The notes beneath the pieces are model-generated. The model had not been told where the DNA came from, did no database searches, and saw only the letters and a list, made by a program, of their open reading frames with translations. DNA of 64,000 nt from Prochlorococcus sp. AG-347-G22 (lineage in GTDB: Bacteria; Cyanobacteriota; Cyanobacteriia; PCC-6307; Cyanobiaceae): positions 21,197 through 85,196 of the forward strand of contig QCBK01000007.1 of the NCBI GenBank assembly GCA_003281635.1, read 5' to 3'. This document shows, piece by piece, positions 20,188 through 31,234 of this stretch. The position numbers and the translations under genes are program-made. Each line of letters starts with the position of its first letter. The first letter of the stretch is position 1.

Positions 20188-22265
20188 TGAAAAGCCAGGC
20201 TGATGTTTTTATTAATAGAGAATTAAGTTGGATTGAATTCAATAAAAGAGTACTACTTACTGGAATGGAAAAGGAGTACAAAATTCTAGATAAAGTAAAA
20301 TTTTGTTCAATTTTTAGTAATAATCTTGATGAGTTTTTTATGGTAAGAGTAGCTTCATTAAAGGCTCAAGTTGAAGCAGAAATTACTAAAAAAAGTATTG
20401 ATGGACTTACCCCTAAAGAGCAATTAAAAAAAATCAATAATGAAATAAAAAAGTTAACTATTCTCCAAGAAAACTATGTAAATAATGAATTAAAAAATGA
20501 ATTAAAAGAAAAAGGTGTAATTTTAAAAAAATATAAGGACCTAAGTGAAAATCAGAGAAATTGGTGTAATAACTTCTTTACAACATCTATTTTCCCTTTA
20601 TTAACTCCATTAGTTGTTGATCCGGCACATCCATTTCCATTTATAAGTAATTTAAGTCTAAATTTAGCAGCTTTAATAAAGGATGAGGAGGATTCTAAAA
20701 ATCAGTTTGTCAGAGTAAAAATACCAACAAAAAATATACCCCGATTTATACGAATTCCCAATGAAATTAATCAACTTAGTGGTGAAAATTCTCACTATTT
20801 CATAAGTGTTGAAGATTTAATTGGGAATAATATCAATACTTTATTTAACGGAATGGAATGTATAAATTACTCCTTTTTTAGAGTGACAAGAGATGCAGAT
20901 TTAGAATTAAAAGAACTTGAAGCTGATGATCTACTTTTAGCTGTTGAACAAAGTTTGCAAAAAAGAAGATTAGGGGGAGACGTAGTTAGATTAGAAGTAG
21001 ATTCAGATATGCCAGAAAATATTCTAAAGTTACTTATTGAAAGTATCTCAATACAGAAAGAATATATATACTTTTGCAAAAGTTTATTAGGTCTAGACGA
21101 TTTAAATCAGCTTACAAAAATTGATAGAGATGATTTAAAAGAAAATCTACTAGTTGGAAAAACTCACCCAGAATTAAAGCATTTAGATTTGCCTCCTAAC
21201 AAAAACCCTAATTCTATTTTCAAGATACTTAGAAAAAAAAATATTCTGCTTCATCATCCCTATGACTTATTTAAAACTTCAGTTGAAGAATTTATAAACA
21301 GAGCAGCAGATGATCCACTTGTGATGGCTATAAAAATTACTTTATATCGAGTTTCCCAAGATTCCCCTATCATTGAAGCTTTAATGAGAGCTGCAGAGAA
21401 TGGGAAAGAAGTAATGACTCTTGTTGAACTAAAAGCAAGATTTGATGAAGACAATAATATTCAATGGGCAAAACAACTTGAACAAGCTGGAATTCATGTT
21501 GTATATGGAATCATCGGATTTAAAACACATACAAAAATTGCCTTAGTAGTAAGAAAAGAGAAAGGACGATTAAGGAATTATTTCCATATTGGAACAGGCA
21601 ATTATAACTCTAATACTTCAAAGTTTTATACAGATTTAGGATTACTTTCAACGGATCCTGATATAGCATCTGATTTACTTGAGTTATTTAACTACTTATC
21701 TGGTTTTTCTAAACAAAAAAGTTATCAAAAGTTATTAGTTTCTCCCTCATCGATGAGAGAGAAATTTATATTTCTGATAAAGAGAGAAATTAATAATGCA
21801 GAGGCAGGCAAAAAAGCCGAAATAATCGCAAAAATGAATTCTTTAGTAGACCCAGAAATAATTAAACTGCTTTATTTAGCTTCAGAATCAGGTGTAAAAA
21901 TTAGCCTAATCATAAGAGGGATTTGTTGCCTATATCCCCAAAGAAAAAATTTAAGTGAAAATATTAAAGTTATAAGCATTATTGGCCATTTTCTTGAACA
22001 CTCAAGAATTTTTTGGTTTTGTAATAACGGGGATAATGAGGTTTTTATAGGGAGTGCAGATTGGATGAGAAGAAATCTTGATAGAAGAATAGAAGCTGTT
22101 ACTCCTATAGAGGATTATGAATTAAAATCTAAAATATACACGCTTTTGCAAACTTACATTAAAGATAATTACTTTTCTTGGATAATGAAAGATGATGGTT
22201 CATATTCGAAATATGAATTAGATTCATCGCATAATCGTTCGCAAATTGACCTCATAGAAAAATAA
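20187..22265 (+). CDS. ppk1: polyphosphate kinase 1
   Basis: FINRELSWIEFNKRVL, LYRVSQDSPIIEALMRAAENGKEV, HIGTGNYNSNTSKFYTD, SADWMRRNLDRRIEA. Confidence 0.97.
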   Translation: MKSQADVFINRELSWIEFNKRVLLTGMEKEYKILDKVKFCSIFSNNLDEFFMVRVASLKAQVEAEITKKSIDGLTPKEQLKKINNEIKKLTILQENYVNNELKNELKEKGVILKKYKDLSENQRNWCNNFFTTSIFPLLTPLVVDPAHPFPFISNLSLNLAALIKDEEDSKNQFVRVKIPTKNIPRFIRIPNEINQLSGENSHYFISVEDLIGNNINTLFNGMECINYSFFRVTRDADLELKELEADDLLLAVEQSLQKRRLGGDVVRLEVDSDMPENILKLLIESISIQKEYIYFCKSLLGLDDLNQLTKIDRDDLKENLLVGKTHPELKHLDLPPNKNPNSIFKILRKKNILLHHPYDLFKTSVEEFINRAADDPLVMAIKITLYRVSQDSPIIEALMRAAENGKEVMTLVELKARFDEDNNIQWAKQLEQAGIHVVYGIIGFKTHTKIALVVRKEKGRLRNYFHIGTGNYNSNTSKFYTDLGLLSTDPDIASDLLELFNYLSGFSKQKSYQKLLVSPSSMREKFIFLIKREINNAEAGKKAEIIAKMNSLVDPEIIKLLYLASESGVKISLIIRGICCLYPQRKNLSENIKVISIIGHFLEHSRIFWFCNNGDNEVFIGSADWMRRNLDRRIEAVTPIEDYELKSKIYTLLQTYIKDNYFSWIMKDDGSYSKYELDSSHNRSQIDLIEK

Positions 22266-22470
22266 AATTAATATTGATTTTTACAACATTTAAAAAAATA
22301 CTTAATATTTTAAATTTTTTTTATTTTTTATAAAATCATTTCATATCAAGGGATTTCAAGAAATAAGCTTTTAAAAAAAAATTTTTGTCTTTAAAATTTC
22401 AACGTAAAAGTAGTTTTTATTTCAATTTCAGTGCTAGCTTTTTAAAAAATCCATTATTTAGGAGGCCAGG

Positions 22471-23493
22471 GTGATGGGGATCCCTCTGGAATCTGCGAAA
22501 AGCTCTTCAGATAATAATTTTGATGAGCCAAGATTACCAAACACTGCGGGAAAGTCTCGCAAATCAAAATCCAGTCTTACGGCAAAACAAAGCCAAAAAA
22601 AATCTGGCCGGCTCGCTTCAGATTCTATTGGCTATTACTTAAGTAGCATTGGAAGAGTCCCTCTTTTGACTCCAGCAGAGGAAATAGAGTTAGCTCATCA
22701 TGTTCAGAACATGAAAAAGTTGCTACAAATTCCTGAAGCTGATAGAACCCAACGAAATCTTTATCAAATTAAGATTGGCAAAAGAGCAAGAGATAGAATG
22801 ATGGCAGCTAATCTAAGGCTTGTTGTCTCTGTTGCAAAAAAATACCAAAACCAAGGGCTTGAATTATTAGATCTTGTCCAGGAAGGGGCTATTGGCCTTG
22901 AAAGAGCTGTAGATAAATTTGATCCTGCTATGGGATATAAATTCTCAACTTATGCTTACTGGTGGATTAGACAAGGAATGACGAGGGCAATTGATAACAG
23001 TGCTAGAACCATCCGTTTGCCTATTCACATAAGTGAAAAACTATCCAAAATGAGAAGAGTCTCTAGAGAATTATCACATAAATTTGGCAGACAACCTACA
23101 AGATTGGAAATGGCAACTGAGATGGGAATTGATCAAAAAGATTTGGAAGATTTAATTTCTCAAAGTGCTCCTTGCGCCTCCCTAGATGCACATGCAAGAG
23201 GGGAAGAAGACAGAAGTACTCTTGGTGAACTCATACCTGATCCAAACTGTGAAGAGCCTATGGAAGGTATGGACAGAACTATTCAAAAAGAGCATTTAGG
23301 AACTTGGCTTTCTCAATTAAATGAAAGAGAGCAAAAAATCATGAAGCTCAGATTTGGGCTAGATGGAGAAGAACCATTAACACTCGCAGAAATTGGAAGA
23401 CAAATTAATGTTTCACGAGAAAGAGTAAGGCAACTAGAAGCTAAAGCAATATTAAAGCTTCGAGTAATGACAACTCATCAAAAAGCAGCTTAA
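22471..23493 (+). CDS. RNA polymerase sigma factor, RpoD/SigA-related (group 2-type)
   Basis: GTG start; DSIGYYLSSIGRVPLLT, YAYWWIRQGMTRAI, GEEPLTLAEIGRQINVSRERVRQLE. Confidence 0.95.
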   Translation: MMGIPLESAKSSSDNNFDEPRLPNTAGKSRKSKSSLTAKQSQKKSGRLASDSIGYYLSSIGRVPLLTPAEEIELAHHVQNMKKLLQIPEADRTQRNLYQIKIGKRARDRMMAANLRLVVSVAKKYQNQGLELLDLVQEGAIGLERAVDKFDPAMGYKFSTYAYWWIRQGMTRAIDNSARTIRLPIHISEKLSKMRRVSRELSHKFGRQPTRLEMATEMGIDQKDLEDLISQSAPCASLDAHARGEEDRSTLGELIPDPNCEEPMEGMDRTIQKEHLGTWLSQLNEREQKIMKLRFGLDGEEPLTLAEIGRQINVSRERVRQLEAKAILKLRVMTTHQKAA

Positions 23494-23498
23494 CCAAA

Positions 23499-24140
23499 TT
23501 GATAAAATTTACAATAATTTTATTATATTTATTTTCAATATTTTTAATATCAATAGTTTTTAAAAAATATAATGAAGATAGCAGAGAAATCGTCAGAAAA
23601 ATAATACATATCGGAATAGGACCTTTAATACCAATTGCTCAATTTTTAAAAATTAATCAAAGCTCTGCTCTAATTTTTACAGGAATTGTTTCATTGATGG
23701 TTTTCATCAATTACAACTATAAATTATTTCCAACAATTGAGGATGTTGAGAGAAAAAGTTATGGGACATTATTTTATTGTCTAAGTTTATTTATTTTGAT
23801 TTATCTTTTCTGGGATAAAGATCCATATTCACTAATTAATGGATTTTTCATAATGACTTTTGGTGATGGATTAGCTGGATTAATAGGAAAAAGCTTTAAC
23901 TCAAAGAGTTGGATTATTTTTAAACAAAAAAAATCTTTATATGGAACCATAACAATGTTTTTAACAAGTTTGATAGTAGTTTGCTCAATAGGATACTCTC
24001 AACAAAATAGTCTAAATTTAAATTATTTTACAATAGCTTTTATTGCGACTTTGCTCGAACAATTTAGTGTTCTAGGAATAGATAATTTCATTGTTCCAAT
24101 CTCTTCAGCATTATTATTTAATTTTTTAATAACTAGCTAA
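23499..24140 (+). CDS. phytol/dolichol kinase-like (VTE5 family) membrane protein
   Basis: TTG start; REIVRKIIHIGIG and FGDGLAGLIGKSF motifs of the CTP-dependent kinase family. Confidence 0.8.
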   Translation: MIKFTIILLYLFSIFLISIVFKKYNEDSREIVRKIIHIGIGPLIPIAQFLKINQSSALIFTGIVSLMVFINYNYKLFPTIEDVERKSYGTLFYCLSLFILIYLFWDKDPYSLINGFFIMTFGDGLAGLIGKSFNSKSWIIFKQKKSLYGTITMFLTSLIVVCSIGYSQQNSLNLNYFTIAFIATLLEQFSVLGIDNFIVPISSALLFNFLITS

Positions 24141-25200
24141 GTGAATCGTATAAAATAGCGATTAATTCTTTTGTTGTTTCTATATTTATACATGCATCTG
24201 TAATGCTTCTGCCAAACTGGAGATCTTCTTTTTTTAAAAGTTTTTGATTTCCTTCCTTCAAATGACTTTCAAGCATAACTCCTAAAATATTTTTTTCACC
24301 ATTACTAATTTGAGAAGCTACATTTTTTAGCACTTCCGACTGTTTTCGGAAATCTTTATTGGAATTTCCATGACTACAATCAATCATCACTTTATAGGGA
24401 AGATTACACTGCCTCAATTCTGCTGAAATTCTTTGTACATGATCACTTTCGAAATTTGGGCCTTTTGAACCGCCCCTTAAAACTATATGTCCATCTGGAT
24501 TTCCTGTAGTATTAACTATAGAAGCCATCCCATTTTTATTTACACCTAAGAAGTGATGGGATTTTGAAGCTGACTGCATTGCATTAATTGCAGTAGCAAA
24601 AGAACCATCCGTTCCATTTTTAAAGCCTATAGGCATTGATAATCCTGATGCCATTTCTCTGTGAGTTTGACTTTCTGTAGTACGCGCACCTATGGCTGTC
24701 CAACTTATTAAATCAGCAATGTATTGAGGAACAATTGGATCTAATAATTCTGTAGCAGAAGGTATGCCGCGAGTTGCTAAATATGAAAGCAAACTTCTTG
24801 CCCTTCTTAAACCAGTATTAATATCATAAGAGTCATCTAGATGGGGATCATTTATCAATCCCTTCCAACCAATAGTTGTTCTTGGTTTTTCAAAATATAC
24901 TCTCATAATTATTTCTAATTTATCTTTATACATTTCTCGGAATTTTTGAATATATTTTGAATATTCCTTTGCAGCCTCAAGATCATGAATTGAACATGGA
25001 CCCACAATGACTAAAAGCTTCTGATCATTATGATGCAAAATATTTTGTATCGATCTTCTTGTTTTAGATACTGTATTAGCAGAGTCGTGATCTAAAGGTA
25101 TATCATTATGTAATCTGCTTGGAGGTATTAATGGACGTGTTTCAAGAACATGTAAATCTGATGTCTTTTCTAAAGCTGAATTATTTGATGATGTCGTCAT
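24133..25200 (-). CDS. 3-deoxy-7-phosphoheptulonate (DAHP) synthase, class I
   Basis: VIVGPCSIHD, MRVYFEKPRTTIGWKGLINDP, GFKNGTDG, DCSHGNSNKD. Confidence 0.96.
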   Translation of the reverse strand: MTTSSNNSALEKTSDLHVLETRPLIPPSRLHNDIPLDHDSANTVSKTRRSIQNILHHNDQKLLVIVGPCSIHDLEAAKEYSKYIQKFREMYKDKLEIIMRVYFEKPRTTIGWKGLINDPHLDDSYDINTGLRRARSLLSYLATRGIPSATELLDPIVPQYIADLISWTAIGARTTESQTHREMASGLSMPIGFKNGTDGSFATAINAMQSASKSHHFLGVNKNGMASIVNTTGNPDGHIVLRGGSKGPNFESDHVQRISAELRQCNLPYKVMIDCSHGNSNKDFRKQSEVLKNVASQISNGEKNILGVMLESHLKEGNQKLLKKEDLQFGRSITDACINIETTKELIAILYDSLS

Positions 25201-25297
25201 TGATTAATTAAGAAGTTTGAATATTTAAAAAAGCATTTATGAATACTCTCCTTTTCAATATTAAAAATAACAATAGATTAGGCATTAAACCTTACTA

Positions 25298-27871
25298 ATG
25301 AAGAATTTGGAAACATTGCTAAAAGATTATGCAGATCATGTAGCTGATAGAGCTGCAAAAGGTATCCCTCCTTTACCTTTAAATGCTGAACAAACAAATT
25401 GTATTACAGAATTATTAGAACAAGATAGTACTTACGATTCATCTTATTTACTTGATTTACTAATAAATAGAGTACCCCCAGGAGTTGATGAGGCTGCTTA
25501 CGTAAAAGCAAGCTGGCTTACGGCTATTGTTAATTCCGAAAAATATTGTAAATCAATTAATCCCGAAAAAGCAATTGAAATACTTGGAACAATGATAGGC
25601 GGATACAATGTAAATTCTTTGGTTGAAATACTTAAAGGAGAAAATAGTTTACTCGCAAAAAAAGCGGCAGAAGTTTTAAAAAATATTATTCTTGTTTACG
25701 ACTCGGCAAATGAAATTTATGAATTATCTCAAAATAATATTTATGCAAAAGAAGTTGTAAATAGTTGGGCAAATGCAGAATGGTTCATAAATAAAAAAGT
25801 TCTGGAAAAAGAGATTACTTGTTTAGTATTTAAAGTTGACGGTGAGACAAACACAGATGACTTATCTCCAGCTGTACATGCAACTACACGCCCAGATATT
25901 CCAATGCATGCATTAGCTATGTTGGAATTTAAAAAACCTGATGGACTAAAGATTCTTGATAATTTAAAAAAACAAAATTTACCAATAGCTTATGTTGGAG
26001 ATGTTGTTGGAACAGGAAGTTCTAGAAAATCTGCTATAAATTCACTCATTTGGCATATAGGGGAAGATATCGCTTTTGTTCCCAACAAAAAAACAGGTGG
26101 AATAATAATTGGCAGCAAAATAGCTCCAATTTTCTTCAACACTGCACAAGATTCAGGAGCTTTACCTATAGAAGCTGACGTATCTCAAATGAAAACAGGA
26201 GATATTATTAAAATATATCCCTATAAAGGCATTATTAAAAAAATTGAAAAAGATTCAAATGCTGAAGAATTAATAAGCAAATTCGAGTTGTATCCATCAA
26301 CTCTCACTGATGAAATTCAAGCTGGCGGAAGAATTAATCTTATGATTGGAAGATCACTTACGGACAAAATTAGAAACAAATTAGATTATCAACCATGTGA
26401 AATATTTACTAGACCACAAAATCCAACTGAAAGTAGTGCCGGATTTACTCAAGCTCAAAAAATAGTAGGCAAAGCGTGCGGTTTAGATGGAGTTAGGCCA
26501 GGAATGACTTGCGAGCCAATTATGACCACAGTTGGTAGTCAAGATACTACTGGGCCAATGACTAGAGATGAATTAAAAGAACTAGCTTGTTTAGGATTTA
26601 CTGCAGATTTAGTAATGCAAAGTTTTTGTCATACAGCTGCATATCCTAAACCAGTCGATCTACTTACTCATAAAGAATTACCTGATTTTATATCTCAAAG
26701 AGGTGGAGTAGCTCTTAAGCCCGGAGACGGCATCATTCATAGCTGGCTTAACAGAATGCTGCTCCCTGATACTGTTGGCACAGGTGGAGATAGTCATACA
26801 AGATTTCCTCTTGGCATTTCATTTCCTGGAGGCTCGGGCATTGTTGCATTTGCCGCTGCAATAGGATCAATGCCATTAAATATGCCGGAATCTGTGCTGG
26901 TTAAATTTAAGGGAGAATTATTACCAGGAATTACTCTTAGAGATTTAGTTAATGCGATCCCTCTCTTCGCAATTAAAAAAGGACTATTAACTGTTGAGAA
27001 AGAAAATAAGAAAAATATATTCAACGGGAAAATTATGGAAATTGAGGGATTGCCAAACCTAAAACTTGAACAAGCTTTTGAACTTACTGATGCTACTGCA
27101 GAACGCTCATGCGCCGGTAGCACAATACTTTTGTCCCAAGAAACTGTTCAAGAATATTTAAAAAGCAATATTTGCCTGCTAGAAAAAATGATCGAGAGCA
27201 ATTATGAAGATTCTAAATCGATTTCAAGAAGAATAAATGATATGAAGAATTGGTTAAAAAAACCATCATTAATTCAACCAGATTCAAACGCTCAGTATGA
27301 AGAAATTATTGAAATTGATTTAGCAAAAGTAACACAACCTATAGTTGCTTGCCCTAATGATCCAGATAATGTAAAAGAAATCACTGATGTTGCAAATACA
27401 AATATTGACGAGGTTTTTATAGGTTCTTGCATGACAAATATTGGTCATTACAGGGCAGCTGCAAAAGTTCTTGAAGGAGTACAAAATTTAAAAGCTAAAT
27501 TATGGATTTGTCCACCAACAAAGATGGATGAAGAAACTCTAAAAGCTGAAGGCTACTACAAAATATTTGAAGATTGTGGTGCAAGATTAGAGTTGCCAGG
27601 CTGTTCTTTATGTATGGGAAATCAAGCTAGAGTTGATGAAGGTTCTGTGGTATTTTCTACCAGTACAAGAAATTTTGACAATAGACTTGGCAAGAATGCG
27701 CAAGTATTTTTAGGGAGTGCAGAATTGGCAGCAGTTTGTGCACTGCTTGGGAAAATACCTGAAATAGAAGAATATCAGGATATTACTAAAAATAAAATTA
27801 ATCCATATTCAGATGAACTTTATCGCTATCTTCAATTTGATGAAATACACGATTTCAGCTTGACAAAATAA
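25298..27871 (+). CDS. acnB: aconitate hydratase B
   Basis: AcnB-type architecture; GGDSHTRFPLGISFPGGSGIVAFA, SCMTNIGHYRAA, LPGCSLCMGNQARV. Confidence 0.97.
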   Translation: MKNLETLLKDYADHVADRAAKGIPPLPLNAEQTNCITELLEQDSTYDSSYLLDLLINRVPPGVDEAAYVKASWLTAIVNSEKYCKSINPEKAIEILGTMIGGYNVNSLVEILKGENSLLAKKAAEVLKNIILVYDSANEIYELSQNNIYAKEVVNSWANAEWFINKKVLEKEITCLVFKVDGETNTDDLSPAVHATTRPDIPMHALAMLEFKKPDGLKILDNLKKQNLPIAYVGDVVGTGSSRKSAINSLIWHIGEDIAFVPNKKTGGIIIGSKIAPIFFNTAQDSGALPIEADVSQMKTGDIIKIYPYKGIIKKIEKDSNAEELISKFELYPSTLTDEIQAGGRINLMIGRSLTDKIRNKLDYQPCEIFTRPQNPTESSAGFTQAQKIVGKACGLDGVRPGMTCEPIMTTVGSQDTTGPMTRDELKELACLGFTADLVMQSFCHTAAYPKPVDLLTHKELPDFISQRGGVALKPGDGIIHSWLNRMLLPDTVGTGGDSHTRFPLGISFPGGSGIVAFAAAIGSMPLNMPESVLVKFKGELLPGITLRDLVNAIPLFAIKKGLLTVEKENKKNIFNGKIMEIEGLPNLKLEQAFELTDATAERSCAGSTILLSQETVQEYLKSNICLLEKMIESNYEDSKSISRRINDMKNWLKKPSLIQPDSNAQYEEIIEIDLAKVTQPIVACPNDPDNVKEITDVANTNIDEVFIGSCMTNIGHYRAAAKVLEGVQNLKAKLWICPPTKMDEETLKAEGYYKIFEDCGARLELPGCSLCMGNQARVDEGSVVFSTSTRNFDNRLGKNAQVFLGSAELAAVCALLGKIPEIEEYQDITKNKINPYSDELYRYLQFDEIHDFSLTK

Positions 27872-27880
27872 TCATGGGCC

Positions 27881-29239
27881 ATGCCAAACTTTATAAAAGA
27901 TAATATTCAAAAAACAAGTAATAATTCTTCTCGTAGCATCAAAAAATTATTAAAACAAAGATCTCTAGTAGTTGCATTTTCGCTCTTATTAACAGGTCTA
28001 GGGGCTTCAATTACAAGCATATCTTTTAAAACTGGAATCTATTTTATTAATAATTGGAGATTAGAGTTATTAGACCAATTCCCATCTATTGCGGTCTTAC
28101 CTATTTTTGGAGCTCTAGGAGGAGCTATTGCAGGATATTTGATCAAAAATATAGCACCTGCAGCAAAAGGTTCAGGTGTCAGTCAAATCATGGGTTTTTT
28201 AAGACATAAAAAAGTTCCAATGAATTTAAAAGTGGGATTAATAAAGCTCATATCAGGAATTATTGCGATTGGTAGTGGATTCCCTTTGGGTCCAGAAGGT
28301 CCATCAGTTCAAATGGGAGGATCTGTAGCTTGGCAAATGGCCAAGTGGCTCAAAGCTCCTACAGCTTTCAGAAGAGTAATAGTAGCAGCAGGTGGTGGTG
28401 CTGGGATAGCTGCAGTATTTAGCGCTCCAATAGGAGGATTTATCTATGCAATAGAGGAGTTATTAAACTCTGCTAGACCAGTAATTTTATTATTAGTGGT
28501 AATTACAACTTTTATTGCAGATTCATCTGCTGATATTATTCAAGCCTTGGGTCTAGATCCTAAAGCAGGAGGCTTTGATTTTAACCTCGGATTTTTGATT
28601 CAAAAAGAATATAACCCATCAGTTTTTTTCTTACCTGTAGATTTTATTTACTTAGTTTTACTAGGAATAATTATTGGGATATTTGCAGAATTGTACAGCA
28701 GATATGTTTTGTTGATGCAAAATCTTGGGAAAAAGTGGTATAAAAATAAATTTGTTTTAAAAATGAGTATCTGTGGACTTATTTTAGGAAGTATCTACTC
28801 TTTTTTACCCAGTACATTTCATAATTTAGATGAATTACAAAAGATAATAGCTGAACAAAATACAAGTATTGGAATTGCTTTATTAGCAGTTTTAGTACTA
28901 TTTATCACGACAGGTTTAGCAGCGGCATCTGGAGCTCCTGGAGGACTATTCTATCCAATGCTCACTTTAGGAGGGTCAATCGGACTAATAATGGGGGGCT
29001 GGGTGGAAATTGCTACAGGACATGCACCAAGTACATACATTTTTGCAGGAATGGGAGCTTTTGTAGCAGGATGTTCGCGAACGCCAATAACAGCAATGTT
29101 TTTAGCTTTTGCTTTAACAAAAAATTTATTAATAATGAAACCTGTATTAATCAGCTGCATTGCCAGTTTCTTGATAGCAAGAGCTTTTAATGAAGAATCA
29201 ATTTATGAAAGACAAATACAAATAGAATTAGAAGACTAA
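27881..29239 (+). CDS. CLC-family chloride channel / Cl-/H+ antiporter
   Basis: GSGFPLGPEGPSVQMGG, AVFSAPIGGFIYAIEELL, ASGAPGGLFYPMLTLGG. Confidence 0.92.
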   Translation: MPNFIKDNIQKTSNNSSRSIKKLLKQRSLVVAFSLLLTGLGASITSISFKTGIYFINNWRLELLDQFPSIAVLPIFGALGGAIAGYLIKNIAPAAKGSGVSQIMGFLRHKKVPMNLKVGLIKLISGIIAIGSGFPLGPEGPSVQMGGSVAWQMAKWLKAPTAFRRVIVAAGGGAGIAAVFSAPIGGFIYAIEELLNSARPVILLLVVITTFIADSSADIIQALGLDPKAGGFDFNLGFLIQKEYNPSVFFLPVDFIYLVLLGIIIGIFAELYSRYVLLMQNLGKKWYKNKFVLKMSICGLILGSIYSFLPSTFHNLDELQKIIAEQNTSIGIALLAVLVLFITTGLAAASGAPGGLFYPMLTLGGSIGLIMGGWVEIATGHAPSTYIFAGMGAFVAGCSRTPITAMFLAFALTKNLLIMKPVLISCIASFLIARAFNEESIYERQIQIELED

Positions 29240-29249
29240 CAACCTATCT

Positions 29250-30104
29250 TCAATCAAAAACAGCAGTTTTGCGGTTATAAACAAATACTTGATGATTTAG
29301 ATGTAATCTAACTGCTCTCGCTAAAGCTATTCTCTCAATATCTCTTCCTTTTCTAATCAAATCATCAACTTCATCCCTATGACTTACATTAACTGTACAT
29401 TGCTCTATTATCGGGCCTTCATCAAGATCTTCAGTAACATAGTGAGCAGTAGCACCGATTAATTTAACACCCCTCTTCCATGCTCTATGATATGGTTGCC
29501 CGCCCTTAAATGCAGGTAAGAAAGAATGATGAATATTTATTATTGAAGAAAACTTTTTTAAAAAAGAGTCACTCAAAATTTGCATATATTTGGCTAATAC
29601 AACAAGATCAATGTCATATTCTTTTAGTAAATTTAAAAATTGATCTTCAACAATAGTTTTATCAGTTTTAAAGGTATCAATATAAACAAATTTTGCATTA
29701 AAGTCATTTGCAATATTTTCAAGATGAGAATGATTTGAAATTATTAGAGGAACTTTCATTTTGAGTTCTCCATTTCTTACTCGCCAAAGTAAATCAATCA
29801 AACAATGATTTTGTTTACTCACGAAAATAGCAACATTTGGGATTTCATCAGAATAATTTACGTTAAATTGTCCATTTACTTTATCTGCAATTTTTTCAAA
29901 TTCTTTATAAACTTCATCCCTATTAAAAGATTCATTATTAGTATTCCATTCAATTCGACTAAGAAACAAACCTGCATCTTGATCTGTATGATGATCAGAA
30001 TGTTTTATGTTGCCACCGTAATTTGAAATCCAACTTGTAAGTAAACTTACAAGGCCAGGACGATCGGGACAAACAATTTTGAATATAATTGAAGGATGTT
30101 CCAA
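29250..30104 (-). CDS. purU: formyltetrahydrofolate deformylase
   Basis: N-terminal ACT domain; INIHHSFLPAFKGGQPYHRAWKRGVKLIGATAHYV. Confidence 0.96.
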   Translation of the reverse strand: MEHPSIIFKIVCPDRPGLVSLLTSWISNYGGNIKHSDHHTDQDAGLFLSRIEWNTNNESFNRDEVYKEFEKIADKVNGQFNVNYSDEIPNVAIFVSKQNHCLIDLLWRVRNGELKMKVPLIISNHSHLENIANDFNAKFVYIDTFKTDKTIVEDQFLNLLKEYDIDLVVLAKYMQILSDSFLKKFSSIINIHHSFLPAFKGGQPYHRAWKRGVKLIGATAHYVTEDLDEGPIIEQCTVNVSHRDEVDDLIRKGRDIERIALARAVRLHLNHQVFVYNRKTAVFD

Positions 30105-30151
30105 AAATCTTTAACTATTAAGTCAAATGATAAAGTATATCTAATATATCA

Positions 30152-31234
30152 ATGAAAAGCTTAAAAGAAAATTTTCAAAAAGCAAACATAGTTATTATTG
30201 GATCAGGGATTATTGGAAAATTTAACGCCTTAGAATTATCAGAATTAGGTTTTCAGGTAACGATAATAGATCCAACTCAACTCCAAAATAGTAGCAGTGC
30301 AGCTTTAGGCTTACTAATGGGTAATATGTATCAAAAAAGAAGAGGTAGAGGCTGGGACCTCAGGAAACAAAGCATTGAATTATGGCCACAATGGATTACG
30401 TTCCTACAAAAATTTAATTATGAATTAAATATCGAAAAACCATTAATACAACTAACTACTAATGAAGAAAAGTTTAAAAAATTGGAGAAATTTGTTTATG
30501 AAAATAATGATCCAACGTTACTAATTTTAGAAAGAGACTCAATATTAATCAAGAATATAAATAAAACCTTCCAAACAAAAAATATAAGGGGAATGATCTC
30601 CTTCAAAGATGGAAGAATAAATGCTTTATCATTACTTCAAACATTGGATAAATATCTAAAACATGAGAAAGTAAATTATTTACAAGGAGAAATAATAAAA
30701 ATAAGAAAATTAAACAATCAATGGATTTCTACAACAAAGAATAATGAAAATATCAAATCTGACATTGTTGTTTTGTGTAATTCACTAAAAGCGGTTGATT
30801 TAATAGATAGGCGATCTCACAACATCAAATTAAAGCCTGTTTTAGGTCAAGCTATGGAAATTGAGATTAATGATCCAGAAATTGATTTGTTATCACTGCC
30901 AAAACAATTCAATATAAATGGTAAAAATATAATTCCAAAAACAAAAAATAAGCTAATTATTGGATCAACTGATGAATATAGTACTAAGCCAGAAAAAAAT
31001 ACATTCGAAAAACTTACAAATTTTCTCGATAAAAAACCAAATTGGCTGAAGAAAGGAAAAATTTCTAAAAAGTGGTATGGAATTAGATCAAGACCAGACG
31101 GTGAGCCTTCACCAATAATGAAAAATCTTGAAGATGGACTAATTATATGTACAGGTTTTTATAAAAATGGGATTTTACTGGCTCCCGCTTGTTCTAAATG
31201 GGTTGCTAATGAAATTAAAAATTACCTTGACTAA
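30152..31234 (+). CDS. FAD-dependent oxidoreductase (DAO/glycine oxidase family)
   Basis: N-terminal dinucleotide fold [22 protein letters not shown]-terminal [16 protein letters not shown]. Confidence 0.87.
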   Translation: MKSLKENFQKANIVIIGSGIIGKFNALELSELGFQVTIIDPTQLQNSSSAALGLLMGNMYQKRRGRGWDLRKQSIELWPQWITFLQKFNYELNIEKPLIQLTTNEEKFKKLEKFVYENNDPTLLILERDSILIKNINKTFQTKNIRGMISFKDGRINALSLLQTLDKYLKHEKVNYLQGEIIKIRKLNNQWISTTKNNENIKSDIVVLCNSLKAVDLIDRRSHNIKLKPVLGQAMEIEINDPEIDLLSLPKQFNINGKNIIPKTKNKLIIGSTDEYSTKPEKNTFEKLTNFLDKKPNWLKKGKISKKWYGIRSRPDGEPSPIMKNLEDGLIICTGFYKNGILLAPACSKWVANEIKNYLD

